Source of the DNA: Paenibacillus alkalitolerans
Lineage (GTDB): Bacteria > Bacillota > Bacilli > Paenibacillales > YIM-B00363
Direction: 5' to 3'
Length of the DNA stretch: 64,000 nt
Assembly (NCBI RefSeq): GCF_016482785.1
Contig: NZ_JAEMXM010000025.1
Coordinates: forward strand, 1 to 64,000
Each line of letters begins with the position of its first letter. The stretch's first letter is position 1. Positions 33,302-41,156 of the stretch are shown here, in pieces. The notes under the pieces were generated by a model. The model saw nothing but the letters and a program-made list of their open reading frames with translations. It searched no databases and was not told where the DNA came from. Both the position numbers and the translations under genes were made by a program.

Positions 33302-34201
33302 ATGATTTTGGAAAGTAGAGGGCAGGTCAAGAAATTGTTTTACAAAGACGCGACCTGGGCGTTCCTCCTGCTGCTGCCCAACATTGCCGGGTTTCTCGTT
33401 TTCACGTTTTTTCCGGTGATCGCGTCCTTTTTGCTCAGTTTCACGTCTTGGGATATGTTGAAGCCGATTGAGTGGGTCGGATTGCAAAATTACTACGATC
33501 TGTGGAAAGACGAAACGTTCATTAAAGTGTTGTGGAACACGATTTATTTTTCGGCGGTTTCCGTTCCCGCAGGTATCTTCATTTCATTGTTTCTGGCCAT
33601 TGCGCTCGATCAAAACATCAAATTCAAGAAGTTTTACCGAGCGGCGTATTTTCTGCCTGTCGTCTCTTCCATGGTCGCGGTCGCCGTCGTGTGGCAATGG
33701 ATATATAATCCTGAGTACGGCATCCTGAATTATTTCTTGGGGTGGTTCGGGATTGACGGGCCGGATTGGCTGACCAGCACCGTATGGGCGATGCCGGCGG
33801 TCATCCTCACCAGCGTGTGGAAAAATCTCGGCTTCAATATGTTGATTTTCTTGGCCGGATTGCAGTCGATCCCGGAAAGCTATTACGAGGCGGCGGACAT
33901 CGACGGAGCGAAATGGCACCAGAAGTTTCGTTATATCACGGTTCCGCTGCTTTCTCCGACGACGTTCTTCGTCAGCGTCATGTCGTTCATCGGCTCGTTC
34001 CAGGTGTTCGATTCGGTATTCCTGATGACGCAAGGCGGACCGGCCCGCTCGACCTCGGTTATTGTGTACTATTTGTATGAAAATGCGTTCAAGTACTTCT
34101 ATATGGGCTATGCGAGCGCGATGGCGTACATTTTATTCTTCATGGTGTTTCTCATTACGTTGGTTCAATTTTGGCATCAGAAAAAATGGGGCGTGTATTA
34201 A
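33302..34201 (+). CDS. CUT1 sugar ABC transporter permease (MalF/UgpA type)
   Basis: A 299-residue permease. I use the ATG at 33302 (MILESRGQVK), behind GGGGGATGAC, rather than the longer open frame, whose added 43 residues are polar and unlike the family. There are six hydrophobic segments and the EAA coupling loop YYEAADIDGAKWHQKFRYIT. It is the first permease of the arabinoside importer; the ATPase is not encoded here. Confidence 0.9.
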   Translation: MILESRGQVKKLFYKDATWAFLLLLPNIAGFLVFTFFPVIASFLLSFTSWDMLKPIEWVGLQNYYDLWKDETFIKVLWNTIYFSAVSVPAGIFISLFLAIALDQNIKFKKFYRAAYFLPVVSSMVAVAVVWQWIYNPEYGILNYFLGWFGIDGPDWLTSTVWAMPAVILTSVWKNLGFNMLIFLAGLQSIPESYYEAADIDGAKWHQKFRYITVPLLSPTTFFVSVMSFIGSFQVFDSVFLMTQGGPARSTSVIVYYLYENAFKYFYMGYASAMAYILFFMVFLITLVQFWHQKKWGVY

Positions 34202-34216
34202 GGAGGGAATTCATCA

Positions 34217-35044
34217 GTGAGAACGAAAGTGTCATTGCGAATTTCCGCGCACCTCATACTGCTCGCCGGCGCCGTTACGATGATTTTGCCTTTCATATGG
34301 ACGGTCAGCACGTCATTGAAGCATATCGGCGAAGTGTTCGTGTTTCCGCCGACGTTCGCGGGGGAACAGTTCCGGTGGGAAAATTATTTGCGCATTTCCG
34401 ACCGGTTCCCGTTCGACATCTATTTTCTGAACAGCTTGAAAATTACCGTCATCGTTACGATCGCCCAGCTTTTGACCAGCTCGATGGCAGGATTCGTGTT
34501 CGCGCGGCTCCGGTTCCGGTACCGGGAGCTGCTGTTCGGGTTATATATAGCGACGATGATGGTGCCTGCGCAAGTGACGATGATTCCGAACTTCATCATT
34601 ATGCGGTATTACAATCTGGTCGACACGCATTGGTCGCTCGTGCTGCCGGCGCTCGTATCTGCGTTCGGCACGTTCCTGCTGCGCCAGTTTTTCTTGACGA
34701 TTCCCGCTTCGCTGGAGGACGCCGCCAAGATCGACGGCTGCACGCCGTTCGGGGTATATTGGCGCATCTTCGTCCCGTTGTCCAAGCCGGCCGTCGCTAC
34801 ATTAGGCGTCTTCGTGTTTATGGGCACTTGGAATGATTTCCTGGCGCCTCTCGTTTACATCAACACGCAAAGCAAAATGACGCTTCCGCTGGGGCTCGCC
34901 TCCATGCAGGGCATGTACTCCACCGATTGGCCGGTGCTCATGGCCGGTACCGTTATCGCGATACTTCCGTTGATCGTAATCTTTTTGTTGGCGCAAGATT
35001 TCTTTATTAAAGGCGTCACATTGTCGGGCCTCAAAGGCGAATGA
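34217..35044 (+). CDS. CUT1 sugar ABC transporter permease (MalG/UgpE type)
   Basis: A 275-residue permease starting with GTG at 34217 after AGGAGGG. It has six helices and the EAA motif LEDAAKIDGCTPFGVYWRIF. It begins 15 bases after the first permease and completes the membrane channel. The GH127 gene begins 22 bases after its stop. Confidence 0.9.
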   Translation: MRTKVSLRISAHLILLAGAVTMILPFIWTVSTSLKHIGEVFVFPPTFAGEQFRWENYLRISDRFPFDIYFLNSLKITVIVTIAQLLTSSMAGFVFARLRFRYRELLFGLYIATMMVPAQVTMIPNFIIMRYYNLVDTHWSLVLPALVSAFGTFLLRQFFLTIPASLEDAAKIDGCTPFGVYWRIFVPLSKPAVATLGVFVFMGTWNDFLAPLVYINTQSKMTLPLGLASMQGMYSTDWPVLMAGTVIAILPLIVIFLLAQDFFIKGVTLSGLKGE

Positions 35045-35066
35045 ATCAGAGTTGGGAGAGATGAAC

Positions 35067-37049
35067 ATGGAAAATACAGAGAATGCGTTGAAGAAGCGTA
35101 TGGAACCCGTGTCTTTGCGGCAGGTGAAAATCGAGGACTCGTTCTGGTCGCCCCGGCAGCGCAACATTATCGACACCGTCGTTCCTTATCAGTGGGATGC
35201 GTTGAACGATTCGATTCCCGGCGCCGAGCCGAGCCATACGATCGAAAACTTCCGCATCGCCGCGGGGGAAGCCGAGGGCGAGTATTACGGGATGGTGTTC
35301 CAGGACAGCGACCTTGGGAAGTGGCTGGAAACCGTCGGTTTCGTTCTTTCGATCGATCGGGATGAGAAGCTCGAGGCGATCGCCGACGAAGTGATCGGGC
35401 TGCTCGGCCGGGCCCAGCAGCCTGACGGATATTTGAACACGTATTACACGGTGAAGGAGCCGGACGCTCGTTGGACGAACTTGCGCGACAACCATGAATT
35501 GTATTGCGCCGGCCATCTGATGGAGGCGGCGGTTGCTTATTTCGAAGCTACCGGCAAAAGGCAATTTCTCGATATCATGTGCCGTTACGCCGATTACATC
35601 GGAGCCGTCTTCGGCGCCGAGCCCGGCAAGAAGCCCGGTTACGACGGTCATCCCGAAGTGGAGCTGGCGCTGGTGAAGCTGTACCAGGCGACCGGAAACG
35701 AGAAATACTTGGAGCTGAGCAAGTTTTTCGTCGACGAGCGGGGGCGGCAGCCGCATTTCTTCGACAAGGAAGCCGAGGAGCGCGAAGAGAAGCAGGTGAA
35801 GAGCCGTCCGAAGCGCTTCTACGATTATTTCCAAGCGCATCTCCCGGTACGCGAACAAGAGACGGCCGAAGGACACTCCGTACGCGCGGTGTATTTGTAC
35901 AGCGCAATGGCCGATTTGGCCGCCGATTATAACGATCCGGAGCTGCTGGATATTTGCAAGAAGCTTTGGAAGGACGTAACGAGAAGAAAGATGTACGTGA
36001 CGGGCGGGATCGGTTCGTCCTCGCACGGGGAGCGGTTTACGGTTCCGTTCGATTTGCCGAACGACCGCGCCTACGCGGAAACGTGCGCATCGATCGGCTT
36101 GATGTTTTGGGCGCAGCGGATGCTGCAAATCGAGGCGGACCGCGATTATGCGGATGTGATGGAGCTGGCTTTGTACAACGGCGTGTTAAGCGGCATTTCG
36201 TTGGACGGGAAAAGCTATTTCTACGTCAATCCGCTTGAAGTGTGGCCCGATACGGCAAACTTCCGCCACGATATGTCAAGCGTGAAGGTGACCCGCCAGC
36301 CATGGTTCGGCTGCGCGTGCTGTCCGCCGAACATCGCCCGTCTTATCGCGTCGCTGGGACAATACGCGTACTCGGTAAATAGCGGGGGGCAGGAGTTGTA
36401 CGTTCATCTCTATGTCGGCAGCAAGCTTTCTGCGGACATCGGTGGCCGGTCTGTGCAGCTGACTCAGGAAACGAACTATCCGTGGGACGGACGCGCTTCG
36501 ATTTCGTTGGGCGGCATGGAGCAGCCGGTCGAATTCGCTTTGGCGCTGCGGGTGCCTTCGTGGTGCGGGAAAGCGGTTGTAACCGTCAACGGTGAAGATG
36601 TTGCGGCTGCACCGGCTGAGAACGGCTACGTGTATATTCGCCGGGTCTGGCATGACGGCGACCGGGTGGAGCTGTCGATGGCGATGGAAGTGGCGGTCGT
36701 GCGTTCGCATCCGAACGTTCGGGAGAACGCGGGCAAAGTCGCTTTGAAGCGCGGGCCGATCGTGTTCTGCTTGGAGGAGGCGGATAACGGAGCGAATTTG
36801 CAGGACATCGTTCTGCCCGCGGATGCGCGGTTGGAGGCGCGTTTCGAAGAGGGGCTTCTTGGCGGCGTCACCGTCATAACCGGCGAGGCGCTGCGAACCG
36901 ATCCCGAAGACATCGACGATGACGCGTTGTATATCGCCGGAGCTGCGGCCAGGCGAACAGTCCCGGCTTCCATCCGGGCGATCCCGTATTATGCATGGAG
37001 CAACCGCGGCCCGGGCGAAATGACCGTCTGGATCAGAAGCCAGGCGTAA
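35067..37049 (+). CDS. Beta-L-arabinofuranosidase, glycoside hydrolase family 127
   Basis: A 660-residue enzyme (formerly DUF1680) that removes beta-L-arabinofuranose, for example from plant hydroxyproline-rich glycoproteins or arabinan side chains. With the ATG at 35067 (seven bases after GGGAGAG), the metal and catalytic residues are Glu338 and Cys340 (YAETCAS) and Cys418-Cys419 (CACCPPNIAR). Their spacing is that of the Bifidobacterium HypBA1 zinc site (Glu338, Cys340, Cys417, Cys418). There is no signal peptide, so cleavage occurs after uptake by the transporter encoded upstream. Confidence 0.93.
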   Translation: MENTENALKKRMEPVSLRQVKIEDSFWSPRQRNIIDTVVPYQWDALNDSIPGAEPSHTIENFRIAAGEAEGEYYGMVFQDSDLGKWLETVGFVLSIDRDEKLEAIADEVIGLLGRAQQPDGYLNTYYTVKEPDARWTNLRDNHELYCAGHLMEAAVAYFEATGKRQFLDIMCRYADYIGAVFGAEPGKKPGYDGHPEVELALVKLYQATGNEKYLELSKFFVDERGRQPHFFDKEAEEREEKQVKSRPKRFYDYFQAHLPVREQETAEGHSVRAVYLYSAMADLAADYNDPELLDICKKLWKDVTRRKMYVTGGIGSSSHGERFTVPFDLPNDRAYAETCASIGLMFWAQRMLQIEADRDYADVMELALYNGVLSGISLDGKSYFYVNPLEVWPDTANFRHDMSSVKVTRQPWFGCACCPPNIARLIASLGQYAYSVNSGGQELYVHLYVGSKLSADIGGRSVQLTQETNYPWDGRASISLGGMEQPVEFALALRVPSWCGKAVVTVNGEDVAAAPAENGYVYIRRVWHDGDRVELSMAMEVAVVRSHPNVRENAGKVALKRGPIVFCLEEADNGANLQDIVLPADARLEARFEEGLLGGVTVITGEALRTDPEDIDDDALYIAGAAARRTVPASIRAIPYYAWSNRGPGEMTVWIRSQA

Positions 37050-37063
37050 GTCTGCCGCCTTTG

Positions 37064-37106
37064 GCCACCGGCGTTCAGCGGTAAGTTTTACCGCTGCACC
37101 GGTGGC
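37064..37106. repeat. Long imperfect palindrome after the GH127 gene
   Basis: GCCACCGG pairs with CCGGTGGC, and inside it CAGCGGTAA pairs with TTACCGCTG, giving a strong cruciform or hairpin 15 bases after the GH127 stop. No T-run follows on either strand. It may stabilise the mRNA 3' end or act as a rough terminator. Confidence 0.6.
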
Positions 37107-37249
37107 AGCATCGATTTGTTTGACTTTTGCCTCTCCAATCGCGAACATTTTTTCACACACTTCTTCCACAAATTTATCCGGGTTATTCCACACTCTCCTA
37201 CTAGACTGAACTCGTAAACAAAATCCACCAATTGAAGGAGAGACGGAAA

Positions 37250-37571
37250 ATGAAGAAAAAGGTTGCAGTAATGTTGGCTTGTGTGATGATGTTCGCGGGA
37301 ATCGGAAGCGCGCTCGCCCAAGAGGCGCCGGCTGTCCCGCCGGTGAACGAAAGCGCGGTGGAGGCGGTCGACGAAACGGCGGTTCAGGTCCAAAAGCTTG
37401 AAGTGTTAAAGGAGTTCCGCGACGAGCTGCATGCAGTTAACGGCAAAAGACGGCAAAAAGGAAAAGGCGCAGCTTCACATTAACGGAGCAATCGCCATCT
37501 TCGGCGACATTAACGCGAAACTCGGGTACAAGATCGTCTTGCTCGATAAGATTATTGCGATCTTGAACTGA
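37250..37571 (+). pseudogene. Small secreted protein gene with a frameshift
   Basis: The ATG at 37250 follows GAAGGAGAG. The product starts with a clear signal peptide (MKKKVAVMLACVMMFAGIGS, ALAQ) and runs 77 residues to a TAA at 37481. After about codon 62 the frame becomes basic and ends quickly. The adjacent frame instead gives LTAKDGKKEKAQLHINGAIA, then IFGDINAKLGYKIVLLDKII, to a TGA at 37569. That hydrophobic tail looks like the true C-terminus, so a one-base indel near 37433 is likely. The function is unknown. Confidence 0.65.
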
Positions 37572-37627
37572 TTGCGCGAGTTCAACGCACGAACACAAGG
37601 GGCAGGGGTAACCCTGTCCTATTTTCG

Positions 37628-37756
37628 TTCGCTCACTCTCCCGTTCGTTCAGGAAACTCTCGTAATAGAGTTCCGGACAGGCTTATATAATGGCAGCATC
37701 AATTGCGGAATGAATCATGAAGCTGCGTCTGAGTGAAGGGGAGAGCGAGCGAAAGA
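37628..37756. mobile_element. Miniature inverted-repeat element, second family
   Basis: The left end TTCGCTCACTCTCCCGTTCG (37628) is inverted in the right end CTGAGTGAAGGGGAGAGCGA, which finishes near 37756. About 75 bases lie between and encode nothing. The ends are related to those at 55475-55745 and 61680-61845, and more distantly to the IS1595-type ends (CACTATCCC, then TTCGTTCAG). Confidence 0.6.
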
Positions 37757-37804
37757 AACGATAAAAGAAGAGTAAACGGTACAATCCCTCACTCCCACTT
37801 GGCG

Positions 37805-37814
37805 GTGCTATAAT
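37805..37814 (+). promoter_or_regulatory. Extended -10 promoter before the response regulator remnant
   Basis: TGCTATAAT (TATAAT at 37809-37814) lies 26 bases before the GTG start of the response regulator. The promoter looks intact although the gene is broken. Confidence 0.5.
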
Positions 37815-37840
37815 AGAGATGTTAGAAGGAGAGTGTCGGC

Positions 37841-38539
37841 GTGAAGCACATTTTTGTAGTGGATGACGAGAAGAGTATTAGAGATATTTTGAAAAAGTAT
37901 ATTGAAAACTAAGGCTATAAAGTGACCATGTTCGACAACGGCAGCACGGTGCTGCCGGAAATCGGGCGGCTTAAACCCGACCTTCTTGTGATTGATATTA
38001 TGATGCCCGGGATCGACGGAATGGAATTGTGCAAACAAATTCGCAGAACGAGCGACATTCCGATTGTTTTCGTCACCGCCAGAGGCGAGGAGATCGACCG
38101 GGTGCTCGGGTTGGAGTTGGGAGCGGACGATTACTTGACGAAGCCGTTCAGCCCGCGGGAGCTGTTGGCGCGATTCAAGAACATTTTTAAGAGACTGGAA
38201 AAAACGCATCCGAATAACGCTAGCATCGCCATTAAAGATATAGAGCTGTACAAGGATCGCAGAGTGGTGCAAAAAGACGGGCAGGAAATCAAACTGACGG
38301 CGAAAGAGTATGAGCTGTTCGAATTTTTGGCCGGGCACCGGAATTTGCCGTTCACGAGAGTGCAGCTCGTGCAAAAAATATGGGGTTACGACTATTTAGG
38401 CGACGACCGGCTTGTCGACGATTTGGTGAAACGCATCCGGAAGAAGATTCGCCAACGTAAGAGCCAGCGATTTCAAGACGCTGCAGTGGCTGGACCGGCA
38501 AGACGATTCGGACTACTTGATCGTAAGACGTCCGATTGA
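37841..38539 (+). pseudogene. OmpR-type response regulator with internal stop and broken C-terminus
   Basis: GTG at 37841 begins MKHIFVVDDEKSIRDILKKY, IEN, and then a TAA at 37910-37912. In the same frame GYKVTMFDNGSTVLPEIGRL, LVIDIMMPGIDGMEL and VTARGEEIDRVLGLELGADD, YLTKPFSPRELL follow: a complete receiver domain with Asp in IDIMMPG and Lys in TKPF. The winged-helix output domain runs to VDDLVKRIRKKIRQ and then shifts frame. The stop replaces what would be Glu or Lys in such proteins (GAA or AAG to TAA). A kinase remnant is fused after the break. Confidence 0.8.
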
Positions 38540-38639
38540 AACAAAGGACGGTATGGCGAAAGGCCGAATCTTGATCGCAACCAAGATCGAAGCGGTAATT
38601 CGTATGGTTTTGCCGGCAGGCATTTTACTTTCGGAGTAG
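38451..38639 (+). pseudogene. Sensor histidine kinase fragment (sensor region only)
   Basis: The frame from 38451 reads ANVRASDFKTLQWLDRQDDS, DYLIVRRPIETKDGMAKGRI and LIATKIEAVIRMVLPAGILL, then stops. This resembles the end of an extracellular sensor domain and the beginning of a membrane helix of a kinase. The N-terminus, catalytic domains and gene junction are deleted. It is evidently the partner of the response regulator remnant that it overlaps. Confidence 0.6.
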
Positions 38640-38734
38640 GGGTATAGAATAGCGCGTGTAATGAATAATTATATACATAAGAATTTACCTTTTCATGCCC
38701 TGAAAATCTTATGTTATAAAAAAGGAGGTTTGGA

Positions 38735-38908
38735 ATGGATCAAGCCAATGTGGAGATCTATGAATTACTATCCCTGGAAGAGTATCGGCTTTATGTGGAA
38801 TTTCGAAGGAAATTAAACGTCTCGCGGTCATCGGCCGAAGCAAAGGGATACTATGTAAAAGCTCAAGACATACTGAGAAAGGCTCAAGAGCGCTTGTCGG
38901 CTCTTTGA
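38735..38908 (+). CDS. Small helical protein, paralogue of the gene at 39378
   Basis: A 57-residue protein starting at the ATG at 38735 behind AAAGGAGG. Its sequence contains EYRLYVEFRRKLNVSRSSAE and AKGYYVKAQDILRKAQER. It resembles the 58-residue protein at 39378-39554 in the pattern YxE(F/L)RxxLNxxRSxxEAKxxY. Both are charged, probably helical and cytoplasmic. I do not recognise the family. The two genes bracket a membrane protein gene in the same direction, which suggests a functional set. Confidence 0.75.
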   Translation: MDQANVEIYELLSLEEYRLYVEFRRKLNVSRSSAEAKGYYVKAQDILRKAQERLSAL

Positions 38909-38973
38909 GCCTTATTTTGTTCCAAATACAGCCAATTCGTGATAAAATGATAGAAAACAAAGGGAGCAACAGC

Positions 38974-39369
38974 GTGCAAGATCAAGTGATCTGGGTTATC
39001 CTGTCTCTCATTATCGGGGCTTTCGGAGGTTATTTAAACACGCTGCTTTCGTCGGAAGGTTTTCTTCCTCCGTACATATTTGAAGATGAAAACCAACGGC
39101 AGCGATGGTCGATCGGCAGTTGGAGGGAAGTAGTCCTGGGCGCTGCAGCGGGTTTCGTCTCTTGCGTTATTTCAATCGCGACTTCGGAGCCGACGATATG
39201 GACGATCGTCTTGTATGCTATACTAACCGGAATCAGCGGCGGTTCATATCTAAACAAACTTGCAGAAAAACATACGAATACGGCAATCATAGATTACAAT
39301 CGGCGGCTGGATGATATGGAGAAACGTTTGAAGGAAGCAGGAAGAAACTCAGAGGGAAAAAAGGAGTGA
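38974..39369 (+). CDS. Small membrane protein between two paralogous small proteins
   Basis: A 131-residue protein, taken from the GTG at 38974, seven bases after GGGAG. It has a membrane helix at the start (VIWVILSLIIGAFGGYLNTL), two more around residues 50-95, and a charged C-terminal coiled coil (DYNRRLDDMEKRLKEAGR). This recalls DUF4257-like or phage-holin-like proteins, but I am not certain of either. It sits 65 bases after one small gene and eight bases before the next, so co-transcription is likely. Confidence 0.7.
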   Translation: MQDQVIWVILSLIIGAFGGYLNTLLSSEGFLPPYIFEDENQRQRWSIGSWREVVLGAAAGFVSCVISIATSEPTIWTIVLYAILTGISGGSYLNKLAEKHTNTAIIDYNRRLDDMEKRLKEAGRNSEGKKE

Positions 39370-39377
39370 GTTATTCC

Positions 39378-39554
39378 ATGTGGGAATCAAAAGAAAAAGA
39401 AGCGCAGACTCAAGAACCGATTGTGCTGAACCCGAATGAGATGGAAACGTACCGTGAACTTCGCAAACAATTGAACCGGGCGCGGAGTACGAGAGAGGCA
39501 AAAGCCATCTATAACCGAATCATGGAGTTGGTCAACCATAGACAGAGCAGTTGA
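39378..39554 (+). CDS. Small helical protein, paralogue of the gene at 38735
   Basis: A 58-residue protein from the ATG at 39378; a GTG at 39366 overlapping the previous stop is an alternative start. Its core ETYRELRKQLNRARSTREAK is followed by AIYNRIMELVNHRQ. It shares spacing and key residues with the protein at 38735-38908. It closes the three-gene set and is followed by a terminator. The function is unknown. Confidence 0.72.
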   Translation: MWESKEKEAQTQEPIVLNPNEMETYRELRKQLNRARSTREAKAIYNRIMELVNHRQSS

Positions 39555-39561
39555 TGAAATC

Positions 39562-39584
39562 CTCCCTACTAAGGGAGTTTTTTG
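39562..39584 (+). terminator. Terminator after the small-protein operon
   Basis: CTCCCT pairs with AGGGAG across ACTA and is followed by TTTTTT, eight bases after the stop codon. Confidence 0.85.
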
Positions 39585-39599
39585 TATAAGGGAGAGAAG

Positions 39600-40331
39600 A
39601 TGAACATGGCGAAGGACAAAACGGCGTGCGTAACCGGCACGGACAGAGGGGTCGGACTTGCGCTTGTCAAGCATTTGCTGCATGCGGGGTATACGGTTTT
39701 TGCGGGCGGCATCATGAAAGAGAATGAAGAGACGGACCGGCTTGCACAGCAGTTCCCCGGCATGCTGCACGCATTTGTATTGGATGTGGGAAGCGACCGG
39801 AGCGTGAAGGAAGCAGCCGATTTTATCAAGAGCAAGACCGGCCGGTTGGATCTCTTGATCAATAACGCGGCGATACTCGGTGATACGAACAATACGATCG
39901 AAGACGACATCGACTTCGATGAAGTCCAGCGCGTGTATAACGTGACGGCCGTCGGAGCGATCCGGATGTCGAACGCGCTCATCCGCCCGATAATGAACGG
40001 CGGCAAGTTGATCGTCAACATTTCGTCGGAAGCCGGGAGCATCGGGCAAAGCTACCGCGAAGCATGGTTCGGCTACTGCATGGCGAAGGCGGCGTTGAAT
40101 ATGGGATCCGCAATCATCCATAACAAAATTCGCAAGAACGGCGGACGGGTCATCCTGCTTCACCCCGGCTGGGTCAAGTCGTATATGAGAGGCACGTTTG
40201 ACGCCGCCGCGACCTATACGCCGGAAGAAGCGGCGGCCAACATTATGAGACGGATCGAGGAATACAAAGATGAGATCCGCGAAAAGCCGGTTTACATCGA
40301 AGCGGACACCGGCAAAGAGCTGACATGGTGA
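39600..40331 (+). CDS. Short-chain dehydrogenase/reductase
   Basis: A 243-residue NAD(P)-dependent oxidoreductase. The start is the ATG at 39600 or 39606, both close behind GGAGAG. The cofactor motif TGTDRGVGLALVKHLL, the NNAA strand motif, the catalytic Ser in NISSEAGS and the YCMAK active site (Tyr and Lys) are all present. The loop HPGWVKSYM is typical of classical SDRs. The substrate is not evident. The next gene, a broken ThuA-like protein, starts 32 bases later, suggesting a former sugar-related operon. Confidence 0.88.
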   Translation: MNMAKDKTACVTGTDRGVGLALVKHLLHAGYTVFAGGIMKENEETDRLAQQFPGMLHAFVLDVGSDRSVKEAADFIKSKTGRLDLLINNAAILGDTNNTIEDDIDFDEVQRVYNVTAVGAIRMSNALIRPIMNGGKLIVNISSEAGSIGQSYREAWFGYCMAKAALNMGSAIIHNKIRKNGGRVILLHPGWVKSYMRGTFDAAATYTPEEAAANIMRRIEEYKDEIREKPVYIEADTGKELTW

Positions 40332-40363
40332 GCCGGACGAACGAAACGGGAGGAGAAGAGCAT

Positions 40364-41002
40364 ATGAACGAGAAGACGAACGTACTGTTGATCGGCGACA
40401 ACGCTAACGCACCGTGGCACCCGTTGGAGCCCGCGCGGTTGGAGCTTGAGGCGATACTTGGCGGAGAGTTTCGGCTGGAGAGCTCGGAAGATTATAACCG
40501 CTTCGCAGCGTTGGACCCCGAACAGCTTCCGTTATGCATCAGCTATACGGACTGCTGAAACCGCGACCTTGCGCCGGAACAAATTGCCGGGTTGCTGCGG
40601 TATGTGGCGGGCGGCGGCGGCTTGCTCGCGATCCATAACGGCATTTCGGTGCAGCGCAGCGACGTACTGGCTCAGTTGATCGGCGCGAAGTTTACGGGGC
40701 ATCCGCCCTACCAACCGCTGAACTACTACGGAACGGCGAAGGACCATCCGCTGCTCGAGGGCGTGGAGGATTTTGCAGTGGATGAAGAGCCGTACATGTT
40801 CGAGTTCGACCCGTTCGCCAACATTCGGATTTTCCTCGAATACGAATTCGAAGGAAAACGGATCCCCGCAGGATGGGAGCGCGCTTACGGCCTTGGGAAA
40901 GTGGTTTACTTGCAGCCGGGGCATCACGCCCCGTCATTCAAACCGGCGGCATACCGTCGCTTGATCCTTAATAGCGCGCGCTGGGAAGGACTCAGCCTGT
41001 AG
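40364..41002 (+). pseudogene. ThuA-like (trehalose utilisation family) protein with in-frame TGA
   Basis: The ATG at 40364 (MNEKTNVLLIGDNANAPWHP) follows GGAGAAGAG. The frame is open to a TGA at 40556-40558 after SYTDC. It then resumes in the same frame as NRDLAPEQIAGLLRYVAGGG, GLLAIHNGISVQRSDVLAQL, and so on to 41002. Joined, it is a 212-codon ThuA-fold protein with the usual GGGLLAIHNG motif and the late YLQPGHH. Relatives have Trp near this position, so TGG to TGA is the simplest explanation. No selenocysteine insertion element is recognisable. Confidence 0.82.
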
Positions 41003-41042
41003 ACAAAGTTCCGTTTGGAACAGAGTCTGCAGGCTTTTTTTT
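40994..41042 (+). terminator. Terminator after the SDR-ThuA operon
   Basis: AGCCTGTAGAC pairs with GTCTGCAGGCT, with an inner TTCC/GGAA stem, followed by eight T residues. The left arm includes the ThuA stop codon. Confidence 0.88.
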
Positions 41043-41083
41043 GTCCCGCTAGCATCCCATATTCATAAATTTTTTATATACAT

Positions 41084-41113
41084 TTAACAGACAAATAACA
41101 GTTACCGTTTACA
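41084..41113 (+). promoter_or_regulatory. Pho-box-like direct repeats upstream of the PhoD gene
   Basis: TTAACA at 41084, ATAACA at 41095 (11 bases on) and TTTACA at 41108 resemble the TT(A/C/T)ACA repeats bound by Bacillus PhoP. They lie 44-73 bases before the PhoD start. This fits induction under phosphate starvation. Confidence 0.55.
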
Positions 41114-41156
41114 GTCTACTAGAAAAACAATTTGAACAGGGAAAGAGGGATAAATA

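Noticed and set aside
40556-40558. Selenocysteine codon in the ThuA-like gene
   Set aside because: No SECIS-like hairpin directly after it and no reason for Sec at that position; other genes here carry unrelated nonsense codons.
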